Source of the DNA: Ichthyophis bannanicus
Taxonomy: Eukaryota > Chordata > Amphibia > Gymnophiona > Ichthyophiidae
Reading direction: 5' to 3'
Assembly (NCBI GenBank): GCA_033557465.1
Contig: CM066032.1
Location: 58,316,955 to 58,380,954 of the forward strand
Length of the DNA stretch: 64,000 bases
Shown here piece by piece: positions 10,013 through 18,893 of this stretch. Under the pieces are notes generated by a model. That model saw nothing but the letters and a program-made list of their open reading frames with translations. It was not told the DNA's origin and ran no database searches. Position numbers and translations under genes: made by a program. Each line of letters opens with the position of its first letter. The first letter of the stretch is position 1.

Positions 10013-11432
10013 TTGTGTAAAGACTCATGTGGTGTCTTTACACAAAAGCGGAAGCAAGGATGTGGTTAAAAACTACAGGCTGGTTAGTTTAACTTTGGTG
10101 GTGAGTAAATTATTGGAAACGCTGCTGAAAGAGAAAATAGTGAGGTTTCTGGAGTCCAGCGGAATACAGGATCCGAGGCAGCATGGATTCACCAGAGACA
10201 GGTCTGGTCAGACAAATCTGATTGATTTCTTTGACTGGGTGACCAGGGAGTTGGACCAAGGGAGAGCTCTATATGTGGTGTATTTAGATTTCAGAAAAGC
10301 GTTTGGCACTGTTCCTCACAGGCGACTTATAAACAAACTGAGCACCCTAGGGATGGACCCTAAAGTTACTGCTTGGGTTAAAAATTGGTTGGGTGGGAGG
10401 CGACAAAGAGTACAAGTAAATGGAGCTCACTCTGAGGATAAGGATGTTACCAGTGGTGTGCCCCAGGGATCTGTCCTTGGTCCGATTCTTTTTAACATCT
10501 TTGTTAGTGATATAGCGGAAGGGCTGTCAGGTAAGGTTTGCCTCTTTGCAGATGATACCAAAATCTGCAATAGAGTAGACACCCAGGAAGGTGTAGATAA
10601 CATGAGGAGGGATCTAGCTAAGCTTGAAGAATGGTCTAGAATTTGGCAGCTGGGATTTAAAGTTAAAAAATGTAAGGTCATGCATTTGGGCTGCAGCAAT
10701 CCAAGGGAGCAATACAGTATAGGAGGTGAAGTACTTTTGTCCACTAAAGAAGAGTGGGACCTAGGCGTGGTTGTGTCTGATGATCTTAAAGTAGCTAAAC
10801 AGGTAGAAAAGGCGACAGCAAAAGCTAGAAGGATGCTTGGGTGCATACGGAGAGGAATGGCTAGCAGAAAAAAGGAGGTGATAATGCCTCTGTATAAGTC
10901 TTTGGTGCGACCTCATTTGGAGTATGGTGTGCAATTCTGGAGACCGCACCTTCAAAAGGATGTGAACAGGATGGAGTCGGTGCAGAGGGTTGCTACTAAA
11001 ATGATTAGTGGGCTTCATTATAAAGCATATGAGGACAGACTTACGGATCTTAATATGTACACCTTAGAGGAAAGGCGGGATAGAGGTGATATGATTGAGA
11101 TGTTTAAATACCTCCGTGGTATAAATGTTCAGGGAGAGAGCCTCTTTCAATTGAAAGCAAGTTCTGCTACGAGGGGACATGGGATGAGGGTGAAGGAAGA
11201 TAGATTCAGGAGTGATATGCGGAAATATTTCTTTACAGAAAGAGTAGTGGATCCATGGAATAGTCTCCCAGTGGAGGTGGTAGAGATGAGGACAGTAACT
11301 GAATTCAAAAAAGCATGGGACCAAAACAGAGGATCTCTAAAGGTAAAAAGTGGACTGTTGTAGTTGTTCTTATGTAAGGACAGACTAGATAGGCCATGTG
11401 GTCTTTTTCTGTCATCATGTTTCTATGTTTCT
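10013..11432 (+). mobile_element. CR1 lineage A inserted in the satellite, copy 1, open RT frame
   Basis: A 5'-truncated CR1-A whose ORF2 part is open to its natural end. The frame 9933-11363 (476 residues) begins in satellite and enters CR1 at about residue 28. RT landmarks: NYRLVSLTLVVSKLLE (finger block), PRQHGFTRDRSGQTNL, VVYLDFRKAFGTVPH (first catalytic Asp block, with G replacing the usual D after F), SGVPQGSVLGPILFNIF, CLFADDTKIC (catalytic Asp pair), and the C-terminal WNSLPVEVVEM. The 3' UTR ends in repeats of the octamer TTTCTATG. CTACTT stands on both sides as a likely target duplication taken from the satellite unit. The intact endonuclease is missing, so it cannot move on its own. 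Confidence 0.9.
10014..10042. repeat. Perfect 10-bp inverted repeat at CR1 5' junction
   Basis: GTGTAAAGAC and GTCTTTACAC flank a 9-base loop at the exact 5' junction of the CR1-A insertion. The same hairpin is at 12301-12329 in the duplicated copy. Confidence 0.8.
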
Positions 11433-12299
11433 ACTTCATGAGGTTCAAGGGTGGACACTGCCAAACTCCAAGTCCCTCATTTCTAGCCATGCCCTCTGCA
11501 GATCAAAAACCAGGAGCGTTATTTCATCTACTTCATGAGGTTCAAGGGTGGACACTGCCAAACTCCAAGTCCCTCATTTCTATCCATGCCCTCTGCAGAG
11601 CAGTACCAGGAGCGTTATTTCATCTACTTCATGAGGTTCAAGGGTGGACACTGCCAAACTCCAAGTCCCTCATTTCTACCCATGCCCTCTGCCGAGCAGT
11701 ACCAGGAGCGCCATTTCATCTACTTCATGAGGTTCAAGGGTGGACACTGCCAAACTCCAAGTCCCTCATTTCTACCCATGCCCTCTGCAGAGCAGTACCA
11801 GGTGCACTAGTTCATCTACTTCATGAGGTTCAAGGGTGGACACTGCCAAGCTCCAAGTCCCGCATTTCTACCCATGCCCTCTGCAGAGCAGTACCAAGAG
11901 TGTTATTTCATCTACTTCATGAGGTTCAAGGGTGGTCACTGCCAAACTCCAAGTCCCTCATTTCTATCCATGCCCTCTGCAGAGCAGTACCAGGAGCGTT
12001 ATTTCATCTACTTCATGAGGTTCAAGGGTGGACACTGCCAAACTCCAAGTCCCTCATTTCTACCCATGCCCTCTGCCGAGCAGTACCAGGAGCGCCATTT
12101 CATCTACTTCATGAGGTTCAAGGGTGGACACTGCCAAACTCCAAGTCCCTCATTTCTATCCATGCCCTCTGCAGAGCAGTACCAGGAGCGCTAGTTCATC
12201 TACTTCATGAGGTTCAAGGGTGGACACTGCCAAACTCCAAGTCCCTCATTTCTATCCATGCCCGCTGCAGAGCAGTACCAGGAGCACTATTTCATCTAC
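11433..12299 (+). repeat. 96-bp satellite, array 2 (about 9 units)
   Basis: Same unit as array 1, lying between the two CR1-A copies. Its first unit has the variant GCAGATCAAAAACCAGGAGC, which also starts array 3, as expected if the two junctions are duplicates of one event. The last unit has GCCCGCTGCAGAGC, as does the end of array 1. Confidence 0.95.
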
Positions 12300-13727
12300 T
12301 TGTGTAAAGACTCATGTGGTGTCTTTACACAAAAGCGGAAGCAAGGATGTGGTTAAAAACCACAGGCTGGTTAGTTTAACTTTGGTGGTGAGTAAATTAT
12401 TGGAAACGCTGCTGAAAGAGAAAATAGTGAGGTTTCTGGAGTCCAGCGGAATACAGGATCCGAGGCAGCATGGATTCACCAGAGACAGGTCTTGTCAGAC
12501 AAATCTGATTGACTTCTTTGACTGGGTGACCAGGGAGTTGGACCGAGGGAGAGCTCTAGATGTGGTGTATTTAGATTTCAGTAAAGCGTTTGACACTGTT
12601 CCTCACAGGCGACTTATAAACAAACTGAGCACCCTAGGGATGGTCCCTAAAGTTACTGCTTGGGTTAAAAATTGGTTGGGTGGGAGGCAACAAAGAGTAC
12701 AAGTAAATTGAGCTCACTCTGAGGAAAAGGATGTTACCAGTGGTGTGCCCCAGGGATCTGTCCTTGGTCCAATTCTTTTTAACATCTTTGTTAGTGATAT
12801 AGCGGAAGGGCTGTCGGGTAAGGTTTGCCTCTTTGCAGATGATACCAAAATCTGAAATAGAGTAGACACCCAGGAAGGTGTAGATAACATGAGGAGGGAT
12901 CTAGCTAAGCTTGAAGAATGGTCTAGAATTTGGCAGCTGGGATTTAAAGTTATAAAATGTAAGGTCATGCATTTGGGCTGCAGCAATACAAGGGAGCAAT
13001 ACAGTATAGGAGGTGAAGTTCTTTTGTCCACTAAAGAAGAGTGGGACCTAGGCGTGGTTGTGTCTGATGATCTTAAAGTAGCTAAACAGGTAGAAAAGGC
13101 GACAGCAAAAGCTAGAAGGATGCTTGGGTGCATACGGAGAGGAATGGCTAGCAGAAAAAAGGAGGTGATAATGCCTCTGTATAAGTCTTTGGTGCGACCT
13201 CATTTGGAGTATGGTGTGCAATTCTGGAGACCGCACCTTCAAAAGGATGTGAACAGGATGGAGTCGGTGCAGAGGGTTGCTACTAAAATGATTAGTGGGC
13301 TTCATTATAAAGCATATGAGGACAGACTTACGGATCTTAATATGTACACCTTAGAGGAAAGGCGGGATAGAGGTGATATGATTGAGATGTTTAAATACCT
13401 CCGTGGCATAAATGTTCAGGGAGAGAGCCTCTTTCAATTGAAAGCAAGTTCTGCTACGAGGGGACATGGGATGAGGGTGAAGGAAGATAGATTCAGGAGT
13501 GATATGCGGAAATATTTCTTTACAGAAAGAGTAGTGGATCCATGGAATAGTCTCCCAGTGGAGGTGGTAGAGATGAGGACAGTAACTGAATTCAAAAAAG
13601 CATGGGACCAAAACAGAGGATCTCTAAAGGTAAAAAGTGGACTGTTGTAGTTGTTCTTATGTAAGGACAGACTAGATAGGCCATGTGGTCTTTTTCTGTC
13701 ATCATGTTTCTATGTTTCTATGTTTCT
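12300..13727 (+). mobile_element. CR1 lineage A, copy 2, duplicated with its satellite flank
   Basis: A second copy with the same 5' junction, same hairpin and same 3' tail as copy 1, offset by 2287 bp, so it arose by duplication of the locus and not by a new insertion. It has stops that copy 1 lacks: TGA at 12709-12711 (GGA in copy 1) and TGA near 12855 (TGC in copy 1) within the segment after the FADD box. In contrast it keeps FSKAFDTVPH, which is the more usual form of the first catalytic block. The open remainder is 12889-13650. Confidence 0.9.
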
Positions 13728-14226
13728 ACTTCATGAGGTTCAAGGGTGGACACTGCCAAAATCCAAGTCCCTCATTTCTAGCCATGCCCTCTGCAGATCA
13801 AAAACCAGGAGCGTTATTTCATCTACTTCATGAGGTTCAAGGGTGGACACTGCCAAACTCCAAGTCCCTCATTTCTATCCATGCCCTCTGCAGAGCAGTA
13901 CCAGGAGCACTATTTCATCTACTTCATAAGGTTCAAGGGTGGACACTGCCAAACTCCAAGTCCCTCATTTCTATCCATGCCCTCTGCAGAGCAGTACCAG
14001 GAGCATTATTTCATCTACTTCATGAAGTTCAAGGATGGACACTGCGAAACTCCAAGTCCCTCATTTCTATCCATGCCCTCTGCAGAGCAGTACCAGGAGT
14101 GCTATTTCATCTTCTTTATGAGGTTCAAGGGTGGACACTGCCAAACTCCAAGTCTTTCATTTCCATCCATGCACTCTGCAGAGCAGTACCAGGAGTTTTA
14201 TTTCATCTACTTCATGAGGTTCAAGT
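13728..14226 (+). repeat. 96-bp satellite, array 3 (about 5 units)
   Basis: Continues the satellite after CR1-A copy 2. Its units drift more than those of arrays 1 and 2 (GAAGTTCAAGGATGG, CTTCTTTATG), as expected at an array edge. It stops inside a unit at 14226. Confidence 0.95.
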
Positions 14227-14229
14227 GTT

Positions 14230-14264
14230 CTGTGTAGCAGCCCTCTTTTCATAAGTGCTATTTT
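14230..14264 (+). repeat. Left 34-bp direct repeat
   Basis: CTGTGTAGCAGCCCTCTTTT followed by cATAAGTGcTATTT. It recurs at 16992-17025 with two mismatches. The pair brackets the minisatellite and the local repeats. Confidence 0.8.
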
Positions 14265-14385
14265 CCTCCCTCCCTCCCCAACACCCACCTACCCCTGGGA
14301 TAATCATAGCTTTATAGGTACTTACACATATTAAAGAAAGGAAGACTTGGAAGAAAGGAAGAACCCAGCACAGGACTGTAATACA
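14265..14385. other. Unclassified spacer
   Basis: Pyrimidine-rich start, then a short unique stretch leading into the minisatellite. Nothing coding is seen. Confidence 0.4.
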
Positions 14386-16147
14386 GGAGAGCTGGAAGAA
14401 GGCAAGAGCCCAGCAAAGGACGGGAATTCCAGACCACTGGAAGAAGGCAAGAGCCCAGCACAGGCTGGAGTCCAGGAGCACTGGAAGAAGGCAAGAAACC
14501 AGGACAGGACATGAATCCATAAGCACTGGAAGAAGGCAAGATCCCAGCACAGGACTGCAATCCAGGAGCACTGGAAGAAGGCAAGAACCCAGAACAGGAC
14601 AGGAATCCAGGAGCACTGGAAGAAGGCAGGAGCCCAGAACAGGACAGGAATCCAGGAGCACTGGAAGAAGGCAAGAACCCAGAACAGGACAGGAATCCAG
14701 GAGTACTGGAAGAAGGCAAGAACCCAGAACAGGACAGGAATCCAGGAGCACTGGAAGAAGGCAAGAGCCCAGCAAAGGACTGGAATCCAGGAGCACTGGA
14801 AGAAGGCAAGAACCCAGAACAGGACAGGAATCCAGGAGCACTGGAAGAAGGCAAGAGCCCAGCACAGGACTGGAATCCAGGAGCACTGGAAGAAGGCAAG
14901 AGCCCAGCACAGGACTGGAATCCAGGAGCACTGGAAGAAGACAAGAACCCAGAACAGGACAGGAATCCAGGAGTACTGGAAGAAGGCAAGAACCCAGAAC
15001 AGGACAGGAATCCAGGAGCACTGGAAGAAGGCAAGAGCCCAGCACAGGACAGGAATCCAGGAGCACTGGAAGAAGGCAAGAGCCCAGCACAGGACTGGAA
15101 TCCAGGAGCACTGGAAGAAGGCAAGAGCCCAGCACAGGACTGGAATCCAGGAGCACTGGAAGAAGGCAAGAACCCAGAACAGGACAGGAATCCAGGAGCA
15201 CTGGAAGAAGGCAAGAACCCAGCACAGGACAGGAATCCAGGAGCACTGGAAGAAGGCAAGAGTCCAGCACAGGACTGGAATCCAGGATCACTGGAAGAAG
15301 ACAAGAGCCCAGCACAGGACTGGAATCCAGGAGCCCTGCAAGAAGGCAGGAGCCCTGCATAGGACTGCAATCCAGGAGCACTGGAAGAAGACAAGATTCC
15401 AGCACAGGACTGGAATCCAGGATCACTGGAAGAAGACAAGAGCCCAGCACAGGACTGGAATCCAGGAGCCCTGCAAGAAGGCAGGAGCCCTGCATAGGAC
15501 TGGAATCCAGGAGCACTGGAAGAAGACAAGAGCCCAGCACAGGACTGGAATCCAGGAGCCCTGCAAGAAGGCAGGAGCCCAGCACAGGACTGGAATCCAG
15601 GAGCCCTGCAAGAAGGCAGGAGCCCTGCATAGGACTGCAATCCAGGAGCACTGGAAGAAGGCGAGAGTCCAACACAGGACTGGAATCCAGGATCATTTGA
15701 AGAATGCAAGAACCAAAGACAGGACTGGAATCCAGTAGCACTGGAAGAAGGCAAGAACTGAGCACAGGACTGGAATACAGGAGCACTGGAAGAAGGCTAG
15801 AGCACAGCACAGGACTGGAATCCAGGATCATTGGAAGAATTCAAGAAACCAATACAGGACTGGAATCCAGGAGCACTAGAAGAAGGCAAAAGTCCAGCAC
15901 AGGACTGCAATCCAGGATCATTGGAAGAAGGCAAGAACTGAGCAAAGGACTGGAATCCAGGAGCAGTGGAAGAAGACATAAACTGAGCACAGGACTGGAA
16001 TCCAGGAGCACTGGAAGAAGGCAAGAGCCCAGCACAGGACTGTAATACAGGAGCACTGGAAGAGGACAAGATCCCAGCACAGGACAGGAATCCAGGAGCA
16101 CTGGAAGAAGGCAGGAGCCCAGCACAGGACTGGAATGAAGGAGCACT
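14386..16147 (+). repeat. 45-bp minisatellite (about 39 units)
   Basis: Units of 45 bp such as CACTGGAAGAAGGCAAGAGC, CCAGCACAGGACTGGAATCC, AGGAG. Variants alternate between AGCCCAGCACAGGACTGG and AACCCAGAACAGGACAGG types, and some units carry CCCTGCAAGAAGGCAGG. Since 45 is 15 codons, long frames are open in both directions (up to 536 codons on the minus strand). The 15-residue period with no flanking coding context marks these as by-products. Confidence 0.95.
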
Positions 16148-16235
16148 TGAAGGACTAGAAAAGGGGACTGTTACTTCTGAAGAGAGATCTGCAATTGTGA
16201 GTACATACTTCTGGGAATTTTCTGAAAAGAATTAT
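16148..16235 (+). repeat. Direct repeat, copy 1
   Basis: GAAGGACTAGAAAAGGGGAC to TTCTGAAAAGAATTATTTGTA. It recurs at 16555-16645 with few changes. Copy 1 is fused to the end of the minisatellite and is followed at 16240-16267 by a TTATGTTC octamer stretch like a CR1-B tail. Confidence 0.8.
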
Positions 16236-16267
16236 TTGTAAAATATCTTATGTTCTTATGTTCTTAT

Positions 16268-16554
16268 ATCAAATCAGAATATAGCTTAGCATAAAAGGTA
16301 AAACAGGGTCAGTACTCTTTGAGCAACAAATAAAGTCTTCTAGAGACCTTTACAAAGAGGCCTTCTACCTAAGGGGCAAGAGACCTGTGAAACCTTTTCA
16401 ATAGGTGTTAACACCAGGTGGCAGATCAAAAGGCCATTTTGAAATACTCCTTCTATCCAAGCAAGGACTGTTAATCACCCAGGAAGTTGGTCACAGCTTA
16501 CCTCAGCAGCACAGGCATAAATAGCTCAATCAGAGCTCTGTGATCCTCAGTCTT
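16268..16554. other. Unclassified spacer with promoter-like motif
   Basis: Unique sequence between the two direct repeats. GGCATAAATAGCTC near 16514 is TATA-like and lies 40 bp before repeat copy 2. No coding signal. Confidence 0.35.
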
Positions 16555-16645
16555 GAAGGACTAGAAAAGGGGACTGTTACTTCTGGAGAGAGATCTGCAA
16601 TCGTGAGTATATACTTCTGGGAATTTTCTGAGAGAAATTATTTGT
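16555..16645 (+). repeat. Direct repeat, copy 2
   Basis: Second copy of the 16148-16235 sequence, about 407 bp downstream. Contains ATCGTGAGTAT, a good splice-donor-like site, but no exon partner is identifiable. Confidence 0.8.
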
Positions 16646-16684
16646 ATGAAAGCTAATTAATCTGTGAACCCACTCTTTTTTGTT

Positions 16685-16985
16685 AAATCAGTCAGGGCCT
16701 AGTAGCAGCAGTTTAAGTTTAGATTTAAAACACAGAAGAGAGCTTTCTGGTTAAATTTGGAACCCAGCAGAGAGCTTGTAGTTTAAATTTAATAGTCACT
16801 CAGGGCCTAGCATCGGCAAAGTACTTTTAGTTTAAATTTAAAACACAGAAGAGAGCTTTCTGGTTAAATTTAGAACCCAGCAGAGAGCTTGTAGTTTAAA
16901 TTTCATAATAAGTAAGAGCCTAGCAGCAGCAAAGAGCTATAATTTAAATCAAATCAGAATATAGCTTACCTCAGCAGCACAGGAC
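16685..16985 (+). repeat. 113-bp tandem repeat (about 2.5 units)
   Basis: CACAGAAGAGAGCTTTCTGG occurs at 16731 and 16844 and CCCAGCAGAGAGCTTGTAGT also occurs twice; a third partial unit (GCCTAGCAGCAGCAAAGAGC) follows. The end reads CTCAGCAGCACAGGAC, similar to CTCAGCAGCACAGGC near 16503. Confidence 0.8.
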
Positions 16986-16991
16986 AAGGTA

Positions 16992-17025
16992 CTGTGTAGC
17001 AGCCCTCTTTTAATAAGTGTTATTT
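16992..17025 (+). repeat. Right 34-bp direct repeat
   Basis: Partner of 14230-14264, two mismatches. It abuts the DIRS fragment that begins at 17027. Confidence 0.8.
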
Positions 17026-17026
17026 C

Positions 17027-17215
17027 AAGAATGACCCCTGGAGGGGCTTCTGTATGTCTTCCCCCCATGGCCCTTACAGACCTGCCTTCTAAGCAGCATT
17101 TGGTCTCACCCGGTCTTGGTGATCATAGTAGCTCCAGATTGGCCACACTGGCTACTATACATAGATCACTTGAACCTAATGGAGGGTCTACTCTTTTATT
17201 ACCTCAAGAGAGGTT
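17027..17215 (+). pseudogene. DIRS-type retrotransposon fragment
   Basis: About 190 bp, almost identical to 23430-23618. In the frame seen best in the second copy it encodes a VIIVAPDWPHW-like block, matching the VLLVAPRWPRQPWF block of the DIRS at 28702-34761. That block follows RNase H in DIRS polyproteins. It is cut at 17215 by an L2 3' end. Confidence 0.6.
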
Positions 17216-17812
17216 AGATATTTTATTTATTTATTTTTTATTTATTTATTTATTTAACATTCATTTTTATACCGCATCTTCCAGAGATCAGTTGCGGTGT
17301 ACAAATAACAACTATTAACAAATCGAAATTTGTTTTACATAGAACATCTTAGATATACATAGAACATCTTAAAGTATCATAAATTAAACAAATTTAACTG
17401 GAACTGAGTTAAAACAATTAACTAACAGAAAATGGTGTTAACGTACATAATATAGTACATAACAGATACAACTATATACAAGAGGGAGGTATTAGGGCAT
17501 AAGAGATTGGAAAGTCTTTTCATTTGCGCTATGTGTGAGGTCTATTTATGTGGAAGGGTTGTGCTTTATGTTGTCGGTTACTTGTTTAGCCTTTATCTAA
17601 GTTGAGTGTAAGGTTTTCCATGGTGTTGTAGTGTTTAGTGAATAGATACGTTTTTAATTTTTTGCGGAATTCCATGATCTCTGTTAGAGATCGTAGATCC
17701 TCTGGTAGGGAGTTCCAGATAGTAGGAGCTATATGAGAGAAGGCTCTATTGTTGGTTAATTTAAGTGCTTTTATGAAGTCCTTCGGAATCTTTAGTTTAT
17801 TTAATTGTTCTT
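17216..17812 (-). mobile_element. L2-type LINE, 3' end
   Basis: The minus strand encodes NRAFSHIAPTIWNSLPEDLR and EFRKKLKTYLF, the L2 ORF2 C-terminus, from about 17740 down to 17635. A 3' UTR follows, ending in a CCGCAACTGATCTC-like GCGGTATAAAAATG motif and an (AAAT)n tail (17216-17262). It is truncated 5'. Confidence 0.8.
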
Positions 17813-17821
17813 TTCTGTGGG

Positions 17822-18025
17822 TAGTCTTTCTGTGGGTAGTCTAGATATGATTGGAATATCAGAGCCATGGTGGAAGGAGGACAACCAGTGGGACACTGTG
17901 ATACCTGGGTACAAAATATGTCGTAATGATAGAGCTGATCAAATTGGTGGAGGGGTTGTGCTCTATGTTAGAGAGGGCATTGAGTCAGAAAGGATTAAAG
18001 TTTTGCAGGAAACTAAATTTGCTGT
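17822..18025 (+). pseudogene. CR1 lineage B copy 1, endonuclease N-terminal part
   Basis: Start of a long CR1-B. Reads MIGISEPWWKEDNQWDTVIP (the E of the SEPWW block is the catalytic Glu of the endonuclease) and GGGVVLYVREGIESERIKVL. The first 15 bases repeat CTGTGGGTAGTCTTT twice. The reading is cut at 18025 by a CR1-A 3' end. Confidence 0.85.
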
Positions 18026-18143
18026 AGAAACATAGAAACATGATGACAGAAAAAGACCACATGGCCTATCTAGTCTGTCCTTCCATATCAACAACTACAA
18101 CAGTCAACTTTTTACCTTTAGAGATCCTCTGTGTTGGTCCCAT
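18026..18143 (-). mobile_element. CR1 lineage A 3' end, about 120 bp
   Basis: Reverse complement of the CR1-A 3' end seen at 11320-11432: end of ORF2, AGGCCATGTGGTCTTTTTCT and the TTTCTATG octamer tail. TGTAGA on both sides is a probable target duplication. It splits CR1-B endonuclease copy 1. Confidence 0.85.
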
Positions 18144-18604
18144 GTAGAATCTCTATGGATTGAAATTCCATGTAAAAAGGGGAAGGCGATGGCAGTGGGG
18201 GTGTACTATCGACTGCCTGGCCAGAATAAACAAATGGATGATGAAATGCTCAAAAAAATCAAGGAAGCTAACAAAAGTTACAGCGCAGTAATAATAATGG
18301 GTGATTTCAATTACCCCGGTATCGACTGGATCAGTGTCACGGCAGGACATGCTAGGGAGATAAAGTTCCTAGATGAAATAAACGACTGCTTCTTGGAGCA
18401 GCTGGTTCATGAACCGACCAGAGGGGAAGCCATATTAGACCTAGTCCTTAGTGGAACACCAGATCTAGTGCAAGAGATAGGGGTGTTGGGACCACTTGGC
18501 AATAGTGATCATAGCATGATCACATTTGATTTAATTAGTGGAGGAGGGATAGTAAGGAAATCCACAGTATTACCTTTTAACTTTCGAAAGGGAGACTATG
18601 ATAA
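18144..18604 (+). pseudogene. CR1 lineage B copy 1, endonuclease C-terminal part
   Basis: Open from 18189: VGVYYRLPGQNKQMDDEM, then VIIMGDFNYPGIDW (catalytic Asp/Asn block), EAILDLVLSGTPDLV and GNSDHSMITFDLI (terminal Asp-His block). All endonuclease blocks that can be seen are intact. The frame leaves CR1 at 18604, where an antisense SINE begins. Confidence 0.85.
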
Positions 18605-18893
18605 AATTTATTTATTTATTTATTTATTTAGCTGCATTTATATCCCGCTTTTCACCGGGTCAAAGCGGTTGGGGGATACATTTAACACGAGGGGATATGA
18701 GACACATACACTAATACAGGGAACATGGGCAATGGAGGGTTAAGTGGCTTGCCCAAGACCACAAGGAGCACCTGCAGGACTAGAAACCCCAGTCCTTCCG
18801 GCCCAAGGTTGCTGTCCTCTAGTGGGATTTGAACCACCGACCTTCCGGCCTGTAGTACCTTGCCCCAACCACTAGGCCACTCCTCCCTCCTCT
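18605..18893 (-). mobile_element. tRNA-derived SINE, second tail type
   Basis: Reverse complement carries the same tRNA-like head (TGGCCTAGTGGTTGGGGC, B box GGTTCAAATCC) as the plus-strand copies. Its tail differs: GCTTTGACCCGGTGAAAAGC, GGGATATAAATGCAGC and AAATAAAT repeats. It interrupts CR1-B between GGAGACTATGATAAAAT and CTATGAGG; compare the uninterrupted site at 27985. CTATGA may be the target duplication. Confidence 0.9.

Noticed and set aside
11396..12307. 303-codon plus-strand frame
   Set aside because: Periodic translation of the 96-bp satellite, open because 96 is divisible by 3, with no gene context.
14221..15831. 536-codon minus-strand frame
   Set aside because: It is the 45-bp minisatellite read in a period of 15 codons; other frames of the same block are open too.
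17240..17262. (TTTA)n runs as independent microsatellites
   Set aside because: Each such run (17216, 18605, 25336, 25908, 48825, 59706) is the 3' tail of an L2 or SINE.
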